The notes below the pieces were generated by a model, which saw only the letters and a list, made by a program, of their open reading frames with translations, had not been told where the DNA came from and searched no databases. This document shows, in pieces, positions 17,667-26,480 of a stretch of DNA of 64,000 nucleotides. The stretch comes from Chitinophaga polysaccharea (GTDB lineage Bacteria; Bacteroidota; Bacteroidia; Chitinophagales; Chitinophagaceae). The stretch spans positions 186,001 to 250,000 of the forward strand of contig NZ_VIWO01000007.1 of the NCBI RefSeq assembly GCF_007829335.1. The letters are read 5' to 3'. Every line of letters begins with the position of its first letter. Position 1 is the stretch's first letter. Position numbers and translations under genes: made by a program.

Positions 17667-19685
17667 CTATTTTTTATTATTAAACATCAAATATCGGGTG
17701 CTTTGATAAAAGCCGCGTGTTAAATTATCGAGGCTTTTTGCCGTATCCGGTTGTTGCGCCTTGATATTTTTCAACGGATCCCCTTTCAGGTCGTACAACG
17801 CGGTAGAGTCGTTCACCATATTGATTTCGTACATATACCGGTTGCCCATCACTGCGTAATGTGCCATCTGGTTACGCATCGTTGTCAGGAACACATATTT
17901 ATTATTTACCCGGGTACTGTCGAACAGGTCTATCCCCAGGGTATAGTTTTTATAAGGTATGCCCACCATTTTGGCTACCGTAGGATATACGTCCAGCAAG
18001 CTGCCGGGCGTAGTCACCACCTGCGGCGCAAGGTGTTGGGGGCTGTACATAAACGCAGTTACGTGTACACCGCCACTGGCCAGCTCATACTCCGGCAGCG
18101 GCATAAAGCTGTAAGGGTTGAGCACACAGTTATGGTCTCCGAAGAATACGAAGATGGTATTATCAAGATAACCATCTTTTCGGGCCATGTCCATCAGGTG
18201 GCCTACGTTGTAGTCTTCATACCGGAGGGCGTTCAGCTGATCGATCGATACAAATCCTGATTTTTTGAACGTGTTCATATCAATGTCTTTCTCTGTCAGC
18301 TTTTTAAAATCACCGCCGCCACTGGTCGTGGTATAAGGCGGGTGATTGTCTGCCAGCTGGAGAAAGGCGACAAATGGTTGTTTCTTATCATTATCAGCTT
18401 TGAAGATGGCGCTGGCTTCCGTGATCAGGTCGTAGTCGGCAATCCCCCATACATCGGCTTTACCGGATTTGTACATACCTTCTTCATAGATACGGATACC
18501 TTCCACGTTGTTGGTAAATACCGCGCGGATATTGGCCCAGTTGGTATTACCCCCCAGCAGGTATAATTTATCGTATCCTTTAAACTGGTCCATTACAATA
18601 CGCTGGTCCAGCATTTTCGGGTGTCGGCTGGCCGTTTTCACCGAAGTGATATCCGGCAACCCGGTATGCACACCGAATACCGTTTTCGCCGTACTGATGG
18701 CGGGTACATAAAAGTTCTTAAACAGGATACCGCTGTCGGCCAGTCGTTTCATATGAGGCGTGGCCTGCATCGGGTTGCCATACATGCTGGTAACTGCTGC
18801 ACCGGTAGATTCAAGCATCACCAACACCACGTTGAGCCTGGGTTTAGACGCATCGGCGACAATGGTACGTACATAGCTGAGGGTATTGGGATTCAGTGAA
18901 TCTACTTTCAGGTATTCAGCGATATACGGGTAATATTTTTTAGTAGCTTCCAGGTCATAGGTATCTCCCTTCACAGAAAAATTGGACGCAAAATACAATA
19001 TGGGGTTAAGTCCCAGGCTGGTAATGCCATTATCGCGGCTAAACATGGCCTGGCTCCAGCGCAGCGGGAAATAAGCGAAATTACCATAGCATCCGGCGCC
19101 AAACAGCAAAACCAGACCAATTACATAACCGGTGTAAGGCCAGTTGCGGAGATATGCCGGGGGTTGGGCTGCAAACTTCTTCCAGGTAGCTTTTTGCAGG
19201 CGGAATAAGAGAAACATAAAGACGATGATGCCCAGTACGCCTCTCACTACCGGGTAACTTTGCCATACCATGCGGGCATTGTCGGCCCGTTCTCCTTTGG
19301 CCAGGAACCTTAATACGGAGGGGTCGAGGCGTAAGCCCAGGTAGTCGTAGTGTCCCAGATCCAGTATATAAAACAGGGTCAGGAGCAGGTAAACAACAAA
19401 GAAATAAATAACGTTGGTGCGCCGTATAGCTTTGGAAGTAAAAAATTTATTCCGGGTAATCAGGGCCAGCAGGAGGATGGGTATAGTGAGGTAAAGGGCG
19501 AGACGCAGATCAAATCTGAGTCCCAGGTTCCAGGCTTTCCATATCGCTGCATGGTCTGTGATGGTTGTTTTGAAGAAAAAGAGGTAAAAAACTACCCTGA
19601 ACATTACCATCAACAGGAAGAGGTAAAGCGTTTGAACAAACACATAACGAATATACCGGGGTATATTCTTCCACGAGTATTGCAT
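17667..19685 (-). CDS. LTA-synthase-like membrane protein with sulfatase-fold domain
   Basis: A 672-residue protein: about five transmembrane helices in the first 230 residues, then an extracytoplasmic sulfatase/alkaline-phosphatase-fold domain. Seen: VVLVMLESTGA with the nucleophilic-type Thr region, FVPAISTAKTVFG, and FFGDHN with metal-binding Asp/His near residue 510. The family transfers phosphoglycerol or phosphoethanolamine groups to glycans or lipids. ATG at 19685 is chosen because a -7-like TATATTTG at 19727-19720 and a large inverted repeat lie upstream, so the longer frame starting at 19808 would run through the promoter. Confidence 0.87.
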   Translation of the reverse strand: MQYSWKNIPRYIRYVFVQTLYLFLLMVMFRVVFYLFFFKTTITDHAAIWKAWNLGLRFDLRLALYLTIPILLLALITRNKFFTSKAIRRTNVIYFFVVYLLLTLFYILDLGHYDYLGLRLDPSVLRFLAKGERADNARMVWQSYPVVRGVLGIIVFMFLLFRLQKATWKKFAAQPPAYLRNWPYTGYVIGLVLLFGAGCYGNFAYFPLRWSQAMFSRDNGITSLGLNPILYFASNFSVKGDTYDLEATKKYYPYIAEYLKVDSLNPNTLSYVRTIVADASKPRLNVVLVMLESTGAAVTSMYGNPMQATPHMKRLADSGILFKNFYVPAISTAKTVFGVHTGLPDITSVKTASRHPKMLDQRIVMDQFKGYDKLYLLGGNTNWANIRAVFTNNVEGIRIYEEGMYKSGKADVWGIADYDLITEASAIFKADNDKKQPFVAFLQLADNHPPYTTTSGGGDFKKLTEKDIDMNTFKKSGFVSIDQLNALRYEDYNVGHLMDMARKDGYLDNTIFVFFGDHNCVLNPYSFMPLPEYELASGGVHVTAFMYSPQHLAPQVVTTPGSLLDVYPTVAKMVGIPYKNYTLGIDLFDSTRVNNKYVFLTTMRNQMAHYAVMGNRYMYEINMVNDSTALYDLKGDPLKNIKAQQPDTAKSLDNLTRGFYQSTRYLMFNNKK

Positions 19686-19719
19686 GTAACGTATAGCTGT
19701 TTTTTGAAAAGCGTAGCTG

Positions 19720-19727
19720 CAAATATA
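19720..19727 (-). promoter_or_regulatory. Predicted -7 element of the LTA-synthase-like gene
   Basis: TATATTTG on the minus strand fits TAnnTTTG exactly and lies 35 bp before the chosen ATG at 19685. No good TTTG -33 partner is seen at the normal distance. Confidence 0.35.
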
Positions 19728-19749
19728 TCGAAAAAGCGGGAAGCGGAAA

Positions 19750-19828
19750 GCAGAAAGCCCCCGAAGCGGGCAAAAAGCGATAAATGACTTAACCAACTCG
19801 CTGATCAACCGCTTCGGGGGCTTTCTGC
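19750..19828. repeat. Long inverted repeat between divergent genes
   Basis: A perfect 20-bp pair, 19750-19769 with 19809-19828, separated by 39 bp; weaker pairing rich in GCGGAAAGC/GCTTTCCGC continues outward to about 19731 and 19853, with a duplicated TTTCTGC on the right side. It lies between divergently transcribed genes and thus is not an obvious terminator. Related wording recurs at 21309 and 22576. Confidence 0.6.
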
Positions 19829-19883
19829 TTTCTGCTTTCCGCCTTCCGCTTTTGATAATTAGGATTTCTGGAATGCTTTTTTT

Positions 19884-19891
19884 TATATTTG
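19884..19891 (+). promoter_or_regulatory. Predicted -7 element of the phosphohexomutase gene
   Basis: TATATTTG on the plus strand fits TAnnTTTG exactly and ends 24 bp before the GTG at 19915. No convincing -33 element was found. Confidence 0.35.
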
Positions 19892-19914
19892 CCTTCCTTT
19901 AAAAATTGAATCTT

Positions 19915-21297
19915 GTGGCACTGATCAAATCGATATCCGGCATACGCGGAACCATAGGCGGTAAGCCCGGCGAGGGACTTTCTCCATTAGATGTGGTAAA
20001 ATTCACGGCAGCATACGGCACCTGGCTGAGCCGTCAAACAGAAAACCGTAAGGTGGTAATCGGCCGTGATGGCCGTATTTCCGGCGAGATGGTGAGAAAC
20101 CTGGTCGTATCTACCCTCAACGGGTTAGGTATCGATGTAGTTGACCTTGGTTTATCTACCACTCCTACTGTAGAGCTGGCCGTAACCATGGAAAATGCTG
20201 CCGGCGGTATTATTCTTACTGCCAGCCATAATCCGAAAGAATGGAATGCGCTGAAATTACTGAACAGTAAAGGCGAATTTATTTCCGGCGAAGACGGCGC
20301 TACCCTGCTGGACATTGCAGAACGCGAAGATTTTAATTTCGCGGATGTAAATAAGCTCGGTACTTATACCGTAGATGATTCTTACCTGCAAAAGCACGTA
20401 AACCTGGTGGTGAACTATCCGCTGGTAGACGTACCTGCTATTAAGGCGCGTAATTTCAAGATTGTAGTAGACGCGGTAAATTCTACCGGCGCTTTGTTTG
20501 TTCCGCCCCTGTTGAAAGCGTTGGGCGTGGAAGAAGTAGAAGTGCTGTTTCCGGAAGTTACCGGCAAATTCAGTCACAATCCTGAGCCGCTGGCAGAAAA
20601 CCTGACGGCACTTTCCAACGAAGTCAATAAATCCAATGCCGACCTGGGTATTGCGGTAGATCCGGATGTGGATCGCCTGTGCTTTGTATGTGAAGATGGC
20701 AGCATGTTCGGGGAAGAATACACCCTGGTAGCGGTGGCCGACTATGTATTAAGCAAAAGAAAAGGTAATACCGTTTCCAATATGTCATCTACCCAGGCGT
20801 TGAAAGACGTAACCCTGAAGCATGGCGGCCAATACACGCCTTCCGCAGTGGGAGAAGTGAACGTGGTGAAGAAAATGAAAGACACTAACGCGGTAATAGG
20901 CGGAGAAGGCAATGGTGGTATCATTGTACCGGATCTGCATTACGGCCGGGATGCCCTGATCGGTATCGGCCTTTTCCTCAGCCACCTGGCACACAGCAAG
21001 AAGAGCATCAAAGCGCTGCGTAACAGCTATCCTGATTACTTCATCTCTAAAAATAAAATAGAGCTGGATAAAGGGGTAGATGTGAAAACTATCTTCGAAA
21101 AAATTAAGGAGAAGTATAAAAACCAGCCACTCAATACAGAAGATGGACTCAAAATAGAATTCGACAAGGACTGGGTGCATCTCCGTACCTCCAATACCGA
21201 ACCTATTATCCGTATCTATGCGGAAAGCCAGAATGAAACCACGGCAGATAATATTGCCAAGCGGATCATGCAGGATATCAAGGAGTTTATGCACTAA
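19915..21297 (+). CDS. glmM: Phosphoglucosamine mutase / phosphohexomutase
   Basis: A 460-residue alpha-D-phosphohexomutase. Seen: SGIRGTIG at the N-terminus, the phosphoserine loop TASHNPKEWNALK (active Ser near residue 100), the metal-binding DPDVDRL near 245, GEGNGG for sugar recognition and RTSNTEPIIRIYAE for phosphate binding. It probably converts glucosamine-6-phosphate to the 1-phosphate for cell-wall synthesis; a phosphomannomutase role is possible. The start is uncertain: GTG at 19915 gives MALIKSISGIRG, the usual N-terminus in this phylum, while TTG at 19906 adds three residues. There is no ATG in range. Confidence 0.88.
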   Translation: MALIKSISGIRGTIGGKPGEGLSPLDVVKFTAAYGTWLSRQTENRKVVIGRDGRISGEMVRNLVVSTLNGLGIDVVDLGLSTTPTVELAVTMENAAGGIILTASHNPKEWNALKLLNSKGEFISGEDGATLLDIAEREDFNFADVNKLGTYTVDDSYLQKHVNLVVNYPLVDVPAIKARNFKIVVDAVNSTGALFVPPLLKALGVEEVEVLFPEVTGKFSHNPEPLAENLTALSNEVNKSNADLGIAVDPDVDRLCFVCEDGSMFGEEYTLVAVADYVLSKRKGNTVSNMSSTQALKDVTLKHGGQYTPSAVGEVNVVKKMKDTNAVIGGEGNGGIIVPDLHYGRDALIGIGLFLSHLAHSKKSIKALRNSYPDYFISKNKIELDKGVDVKTIFEKIKEKYKNQPLNTEDGLKIEFDKDWVHLRTSNTEPIIRIYAESQNETTADNIAKRIMQDIKEFMH

Positions 21298-21307
21298 TGG
21301 CATTGAC

Positions 21308-21360
21308 CATAAAAAGGAAAGCGGCGAATGATGGTATCATTCGCCGCTTTCCTTTTTATG
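21308..21360. terminator. Bidirectional terminator between convergent genes
   Basis: A perfect 25-bp inverted repeat with a 3-base loop (21333-21335). Each arm begins and ends with an A5/T5 run, so both strands form a strong hairpin followed by U residues. It lies between the phosphohexomutase and cysteine desulfurase genes. Confidence 0.9.
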
Positions 21361-21378
21361 TGATCAGCAGGGGACCGC

Positions 21379-22506
21379 TTATATCAGTTCTTTCAGCTTG
21401 GCAACTACCTGGTCTACTTCTGCTTTGGTGTTGTTTTTACAGAAAGAGAAGCGGACAGCTATCTGGTTGGGGTTGCTGTTGATGGCGCGGATAACGTGCG
21501 AGCCGGCATTCGCGCCGGAGGTACACGCACTGCCACCGGAAGCACAGATGCCGTTGATATCCATGTTGAACAGGATCATCTCTGATTTCTCCGATTTAGG
21601 GAATGCCACGTTCAATACGGTATAGAGGCTTTTGCCGTATAGGTCGCCGTTGAAGCCTATCCCCGGGATATGCTGCTGCAGCTGTTCGGCCATGTACATA
21701 CGCAGCCCGTTGATATGAGCGCTATGTGCTTCCTGCTCGGCTGTAGCAATTTCCAGTGCTTTGGCAAACCCGATGATACCGTACAGATTTTCTGTACCTG
21801 CGCGCATATTACGTTCCTGGCTGCCTCCCTGGATGAAAGGCGTAATCTTTACGTTTTCGTTGATGTACAGGATACCTACTCCTTTAGGACCGTGGAACTT
21901 GTGACCGGCGCCGGTAACGAAATGTACAGGCGTGTTTCGCAGATCGAACGGGTAGTGTCCTACCGTTTGCACGGTATCAGAGTGGAAGATGGCATCAAAC
22001 TCCTTACAGAGATTACCTACCGCATGAATGTCGAGCAGGTTACCGATTTCGTTGTTGGCGTGCATCAGGGAGACCAGGCATTTTTCGGTGGAATTTTGCA
22101 GCAGTTCGCGCAGGTGTTCCATATCAATATGACCGGTAGGCAACACTTTCACAAAGGAAAGGGCTACCCCATCATGATGATGCAGGTACTCTACGGTGTG
22201 CAGGGTGGCATGGTGCTCAATGGGAGAGGAAATAATGTGTTTGCAACCCAGGTCTCTCACCGCGGCAGTAATGGCGGTGTTGCTGCTTTCTGTACCACCT
22301 GAGGTAAAGAAAATTTCCCCGGGATGTGCATTCAGTATTTTAGCTACTGATTTGCGTGCGTTTTCGATACCCAATCTTGACTCCCGTCCGTAAGAATAGA
22401 TAGAGGAAGGGTTACCGAACTTTTCCGTCATAAATGGCAGCATAGCTTCTAATACTGCCGGGTCCAGCGACGTGGTAGCTGCATTGTCGAAGTATATTCT
22501 TTCCAT
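21379..22506 (-). CDS. Cysteine desulfurase (IscS/NifS family)
   Basis: A 375-residue PLP enzyme. Seen: FDNAATTSLDP at the N-terminus, TSGGTESSN for the phosphate clamp, HSDTVQT before the PLP-binding GAGHKFHGPKG (Lys near residue 200), and the sulfur-carrying Cys in GGSACTSG near 325. It would supply persulfide sulfur for Fe-S clusters or thiolated tRNA. No iscU or other isc/suf gene is adjacent, so a tRNA-thiolation or general role is equally possible. It stands alone between two long hairpins. Confidence 0.92.
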   Translation of the reverse strand: MERIYFDNAATTSLDPAVLEAMLPFMTEKFGNPSSIYSYGRESRLGIENARKSVAKILNAHPGEIFFTSGGTESSNTAITAAVRDLGCKHIISSPIEHHATLHTVEYLHHHDGVALSFVKVLPTGHIDMEHLRELLQNSTEKCLVSLMHANNEIGNLLDIHAVGNLCKEFDAIFHSDTVQTVGHYPFDLRNTPVHFVTGAGHKFHGPKGVGILYINENVKITPFIQGGSQERNMRAGTENLYGIIGFAKALEIATAEQEAHSAHINGLRMYMAEQLQQHIPGIGFNGDLYGKSLYTVLNVAFPKSEKSEMILFNMDINGICASGGSACTSGANAGSHVIRAINSNPNQIAVRFSFCKNNTKAEVDQVVAKLKELI

Positions 22507-22603
22507 GGTGGTTTTTGATAAAAGAATAATTAATTAATGGTGGTATGGTTTAAAAAGAGGGCTAAGTTCGGAAAAAAAGCGGAAAGCATAAAAGGAAAAG
22601 CAC

Positions 22604-22677
22604 AAAGCCACTGTAGCGGAAACATTAGCGAATGTGATAATATTACATCCTGCTGACATTTCCGCTACAGTGGCTTT
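22604..22677. terminator. Long hairpin downstream of the two-component genes
   Basis: Perfect 19-bp arms (22604-22622 and 22659-22677) with a 36-base loop that itself contains small complementary segments. It lies after the stop of the LytTR regulator gene and before the start of the cysteine desulfurase gene, both minus strand. Confidence 0.6.
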
Positions 22678-22702
22678 ATGTTGTATAACTTCTCCCCGCG
22701 CC

Positions 22703-23434
22703 TTACGAATTTCGGTTAATCACGTCGTAAAAACGGTCCCTATACCCATCAGAGATAGGGATAGATTGATTGGCGATCATGACGGTATTTTTCTCCACGC
22801 AATTTATTTTGTTGAGAGATACCAGGTAAGAACGGTGCACACGGATGAACTTATCTGCGGGTAAACGTGTTTCAAACGATTTAAGGCTACGCAGGGTAAG
22901 TACCGGCAAATTATGTGTATAAATTTTTGTATAATCTTTCAGTGCTTCAATGAAAAGGATGTCTTCCAGGTTGATTTTAATGATCTTGTACTCTGTTTTG
23001 ATGAAGATGTAGTCATTCACCCAGGCGGCTTCCATGGGTACGGTGTTACCCATGGCCGACACATTTTTCTGCTGGGAAACCGACCAGGTTTCACTGGCTT
23101 TGGCCGCTGCTTTCAGGAAACGTTCGAAAGGAACCGGTTTCAGGAGATAGTCGACCACATCGAGATTAAATCCATCCAGCGCGTACTCGCCGTATGCCGT
23201 AGTGAATACTACCATCGGTGGATATTTCAATGACTTGAGGAACTGGATACCGGTGATATCCGGCATTTTGATATCCAGGAATACCAGGTCAACCGGCTCG
23301 TCCTGGATGAAGCGCAACGCGGTGGCCGCGTTTTCGAATTTACCCGCCAGGGTGAGGAATGGAACCTTACGGATATAATCTTCCATAATTTCCAATGCCA
23401 GCGGTTCGTCATCCACAGCAATACACTTGATCAT
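22703..23434 (-). CDS. LytTR-family response regulator
   Basis: A 243-residue regulator. The receiver domain (residues 1-120) has the acidic DDEP pocket and the phospho-acceptor Asp in VFLDIKMPDITG. The C-terminal LytTR DNA-binding domain (about 140-240) includes FIEALKDYTKIYT and FIRVHRSYLVSLNKI. It is coupled by an ATGA overlap to the upstream histidine kinase and is surely its partner. Such pairs in Bacteroidota control envelope or peptide-responsive genes; the targets cannot be read here. Confidence 0.94.
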   Translation of the reverse strand: MIKCIAVDDEPLALEIMEDYIRKVPFLTLAGKFENAATALRFIQDEPVDLVFLDIKMPDITGIQFLKSLKYPPMVVFTTAYGEYALDGFNLDVVDYLLKPVPFERFLKAAAKASETWSVSQQKNVSAMGNTVPMEAAWVNDYIFIKTEYKIIKINLEDILFIEALKDYTKIYTHNLPVLTLRSLKSFETRLPADKFIRVHRSYLVSLNKINCVEKNTVMIANQSIPISDGYRDRFYDVINRNS

Positions 23435-24702
23435 TTGTTCAACACAATTTTAAGATCTACAATAAATTGGTTCTCCGTTTCGCTGATATTAATCTCATGC
23501 CTGTTTTCATAGAGCAATGCCAGGCGTTTCAGTACATTGTCAAGACCTATGCCTCCCCTCTCTGCCACACGCTCTTTAAAATGACTGTTTTTAACTATTA
23601 ATCTGATCATATCATTTGTTGTCGTCACATCTATATCGATGAAAGATTCCTCTGTATAACTGATACCATGTTTAAACGCATTTTCTACGAAAGGCACCAG
23701 TAACATCGGTTCAATCTGCAAACCATCTGCATCGCCATTTAACTGGTATCGGATGTCAATATCTTTCGGTAATCTCAATCGTTGTATTTCTATGTAATCA
23801 TGCAGGTACTTCAACTCCTGCGACAGTAACACTTTGGCCTCATTGGATTCATAGATCATGTATCGCATGATGGTGGATAGCTTCAAAATAGCGTGTTCCG
23901 TTTGCGAAGACTGTTTATGCGCCAGCGAATAAATGGTGTTTAAACAGTTAAACAGGAAATGAGGATTGATCTGCGACTTTAAAAATTTTAATTCCGCATT
24001 TAACTTCTCCACTTTCAGCTCTTCCCGTTGTTTTTCACTTTTAAACCATTCCAGCGCAATCTTGATGAATCCACTCATAAATAACATCAGCAACGCAAAA
24101 AAGCCTGATCTTCTGAGCACCTCCGGGAAAAAGAGGTATTCCCATAACGTAGGCCCTTCCTCGAAAATATGGGGAGGAGGCACCGGCAAAAACCCGGTTG
24201 CTGCCACCGATACAGCCCCTCCTACCGTGTCGTGTGCTTCTCTATGCGTTACAAATCCCGGTTCCATCATGGAAGCCCGGGCACTGAAAAACATGCGACG
24301 ATGGTGAAACGGAGGAAAGCTATCAGATGTTACTGATACCGTATTACTTTTTTGGCCCAGATGAACTGCCATCATCGCAGACCGGGGGCCCAAATGTTTG
24401 AAAAAATAGAAATTGAGCACCGCCTGTTGTGCCGTAATAAAAATAATTAACAGGGCTATACTGCACAGGTACGTAACAATTTTGCTCCTGTTGAAATACC
24501 GGGGAATCAGCACATAAATATTCAGGTAAAAAATACCAATCAGGAACAAGTTATCTACCAGCTCTTTTAAAAAGAAACCAGTATGCATGATCTGTATACG
24601 ATAAATGAAAAACGGGAAGAATAAAAAGCATGCCCATCCCAGGACGTGCAAGGAAATGAGGAAGGGACGACTTTTGAGAATGCGTTTGAAATTTAGCATC
24701 AT
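23431..24702 (-). CDS. LytS/YehU-type sensor histidine kinase
   Basis: A 423-residue membrane kinase. Hydrophobic segments cover about residues 15-105 and 195-215; between them is an unusual soluble stretch of about 80 residues rich in His, Ser and Phe. The His-kinase dimer domain is QINPHFLFNCLNTIYS (phospho-acceptor His near 255), followed by a HATPase domain with PFVENAFKHG and GGIGLDNVLKRL. The coupling to the LytTR gene defines the two-component system. The stimulus is unknown. Confidence 0.92.
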   Translation of the reverse strand: MMLNFKRILKSRPFLISLHVLGWACFLFFPFFIYRIQIMHTGFFLKELVDNLFLIGIFYLNIYVLIPRYFNRSKIVTYLCSIALLIIFITAQQAVLNFYFFKHLGPRSAMMAVHLGQKSNTVSVTSDSFPPFHHRRMFFSARASMMEPGFVTHREAHDTVGGAVSVAATGFLPVPPPHIFEEGPTLWEYLFFPEVLRRSGFFALLMLFMSGFIKIALEWFKSEKQREELKVEKLNAELKFLKSQINPHFLFNCLNTIYSLAHKQSSQTEHAILKLSTIMRYMIYESNEAKVLLSQELKYLHDYIEIQRLRLPKDIDIRYQLNGDADGLQIEPMLLVPFVENAFKHGISYTEESFIDIDVTTTNDMIRLIVKNSHFKERVAERGGIGLDNVLKRLALLYENRHEINISETENQFIVDLKIVLNK

Positions 24703-24828
24703 GTAATTTGATGCGATAAACTTACATTAGATAGGGTTAGACTTGTGTTAAAGTTTGTTAATCCTCTATAAGGTATTGTTAAATTTAATAAAGAACTTAA
24801 AATCGGCTTAAAATACATTAACGGATTA

Positions 24829-24888
24829 AACCTTTGGATCAGTGTTGTTTTTAATGCGTGGCATTGCAAACAACCTGTTCCAAAGGTT
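24829..24888. other. Nested three-stem hairpin
   Basis: Three nested perfect arms: AACCTTTGG/CCAAAGGTT (24829-24837 with 24880-24888), GTTGTTT/AAACAAC (24844-24850 with 24868-24874) and AATGC/GCATT (24853-24857 with 24861-24865). It is 3' of the DUF4907 gene. No long U tract follows on the minus strand, so it is either an atypical terminator or a structured 3' element. Confidence 0.5.
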
Positions 24889-24904
24889 CATTTATCGTAA
24901 ATAA

Positions 24905-25252
24905 TTATTCCGCTTCCGGTATTCCCATGCGCACCAACTCCTGTTGCGACATAGAAGGAATCTTATGGTGGGTCAGCTTTTCAGCCACCACATTTCCTAC
25001 CCGCAGTGCATTTTCCTTCGACCGGAATACCCGGTTTCCGGGAACGCCGGGGATAATGTCCTGGTAAATATAAGTGCGGCCACCTACATTTACTTTGTAT
25101 CCCCAACCATCGTGTATCGCAAAGGGCTCTACTACTACGGCGAGCATATCTGAACCGTTCTGTTGTACAGCTGTGCGGGAGGACTTCCAGGCGAAGAACA
25201 CCAGCGCCACAACGGCTACTACGGAAACGATGATAATGTTACGCTTAGTCAT
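24905..25252 (-). CDS. DUF4907 family protein
   Basis: A 115-residue protein with one N-terminal hydrophobic segment (residues about 5-22: signal anchor or signal peptide) and a compact domain with VNVGGRTYIYQDIIPGVP and a C-terminal helix, matching the DUF4907 family as I know it. Function unknown. ATG at 25252 is chosen over an upstream frame extension because it places the start 8 bp inside the end of the Kelch gene, a usual coupling distance. Found with the Kelch lipoprotein and the divergent DUF4270 gene. Confidence 0.72.
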   Translation of the reverse strand: MTKRNIIIVSVVAVVALVFFAWKSSRTAVQQNGSDMLAVVVEPFAIHDGWGYKVNVGGRTYIYQDIIPGVPGNRVFRSKENALRVGNVVAEKLTHHKIPSMSQQELVRMGIPEAE

Positions 25253-26240
25253 TTTTATTATATGCTGCGTTTGGATCAAATTCCCGCATATCATCCAGCT
25301 GTAAACTGGAGCTTTGTCCCAATACTACGAAACCTCGGTTTTTCACGGTAAAACCGGTAGCATAAGTACGTGCGGCGCCCTCGAAATCTGTTTTCTGTAC
25401 CCAGCGGTCAGTAGCCGGATCATATTCCCAGGTAGCGGTGGTATAACTACCTTTTGTACCGGTAGTGATATACCCTTTTCCATTGATGACAAAAGAAGCT
25501 GCGCCACTGCCGGCAAAGTTGTAGGCATCATCAAAGCTGTCGTCGCTTACATTAGCAATCGAGTTGAGGGTAGTCCAGTTGGTACCATCAAAGGAATAAA
25601 AATCTGTAACAGGTGTAGAATTAGCCGTTCCCATCACTACATACGCTTTGTTATTGATCACAAAGGCAGAAGCATCTTGTCTTTTACCGCTGTTGAGGCT
25701 CTGGGCTTGTGTCCAGGCATTGGTAGCAGGATCGTATTGCCAGTTATCCTTTAACCAGTTGCCATCGTAACCGGTAGCGATAAAGCCTTTATCATTCAGG
25801 GCAAAAGCTACGGCACCATAACGGGCACTACCGCCAAAGTCTGCTTTACGTGTCCAGGTATTAGCGACAGGGTCGTATTGATAAAAATCATTCAATTTAT
25901 TCAGTCCATCGTAACCGGTACCGATATATCCTTTTCCGGCCATGGCCATACCAACGGCGTTACTGCGTGCAGTTCCGGTAAAAGGCGCCTTCTGTGTCCA
26001 CTGGTTCAGGTCCACATCGTACATCCAGATATCCTGTAATCTGTTAAGTCCATCATATCCGGTTCCTACATAGGCTTTATCATTCACCACGAATGAAGCG
26101 GCTGAGCTTCTGGCAACACCTTCAAATTCAGAACGTTTAATCCAGTTCCCAACCAGCGTAGTTGTATTTGAACTCTTCGAACAGGCCGCCAGGGAAGCCA
26201 TCAATAATAAACTATAACCTTTTAAATATCGCATTAGCAT
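25245..26240 (-). CDS. Kelch-repeat lipoprotein
   Basis: A 331-residue protein with a lipoprotein signal (lipobox LAAC, Cys near residue 20). The mature part is built of six beta-propeller blades of about 48 residues, each with a conserved KAYVGTGYDG/KGYIGTGYDG core, then an aromatic Trp-containing strand such as WTQKAPF. The pattern fits a six-bladed Kelch propeller displayed at the outer membrane or in the periplasm. Relatives include NanM-type mutarotases, but no catalytic argument can be made. An inner ATG at 26234 is also possible. A good promoter match lies just upstream. Confidence 0.88.
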   Translation of the reverse strand: MLMRYLKGYSLLLMASLAACSKSSNTTTLVGNWIKRSEFEGVARSSAASFVVNDKAYVGTGYDGLNRLQDIWMYDVDLNQWTQKAPFTGTARSNAVGMAMAGKGYIGTGYDGLNKLNDFYQYDPVANTWTRKADFGGSARYGAVAFALNDKGFIATGYDGNWLKDNWQYDPATNAWTQAQSLNSGKRQDASAFVINNKAYVVMGTANSTPVTDFYSFDGTNWTTLNSIANVSDDSFDDAYNFAGSGAASFVINGKGYITTGTKGSYTTATWEYDPATDRWVQKTDFEGAARTYATGFTVKNRGFVVLGQSSSLQLDDMREFDPNAAYNKND

Positions 26241-26257
26241 GTTCTTTTTACTGTAGC

Positions 26258-26287
26258 CAAAATTATCTGCCGGAGCATTCCGGCAAA
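26258..26287 (-). promoter_or_regulatory. Predicted promoter of the Kelch-DUF4907 operon
   Basis: Minus strand TTTG (26287-26284), 18 bp, TAATTTTG (26265-26258): a full match to the Bacteroidota consensus, 18-24 bp before the Kelch start codon. Confidence 0.5.
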
Positions 26288-26480
26288 CAGGAAATAGCTA
26301 TTCCCGCTATTTTAGATGACGGATACCGTTATTTCGTCTACCAGTAGGATTCTTTCCCCGAAAAGCCCCTTCCCGCGCTATTGTCAGCATAAAGAACAGA
26401 TTTCGTTATTCATCGATAAATTTTGGCTATTGGCATATTAAAGCAATTGAAAGTATCGATCCTGTCTAAAATTGCGCACC

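Noticed and set aside
19686..19808. N-terminal extension of the LTA-synthase-like gene
   Set aside because: It would be read through a long inverted repeat and the predicted -7 element; the downstream ATG gives a normal membrane-protein start.
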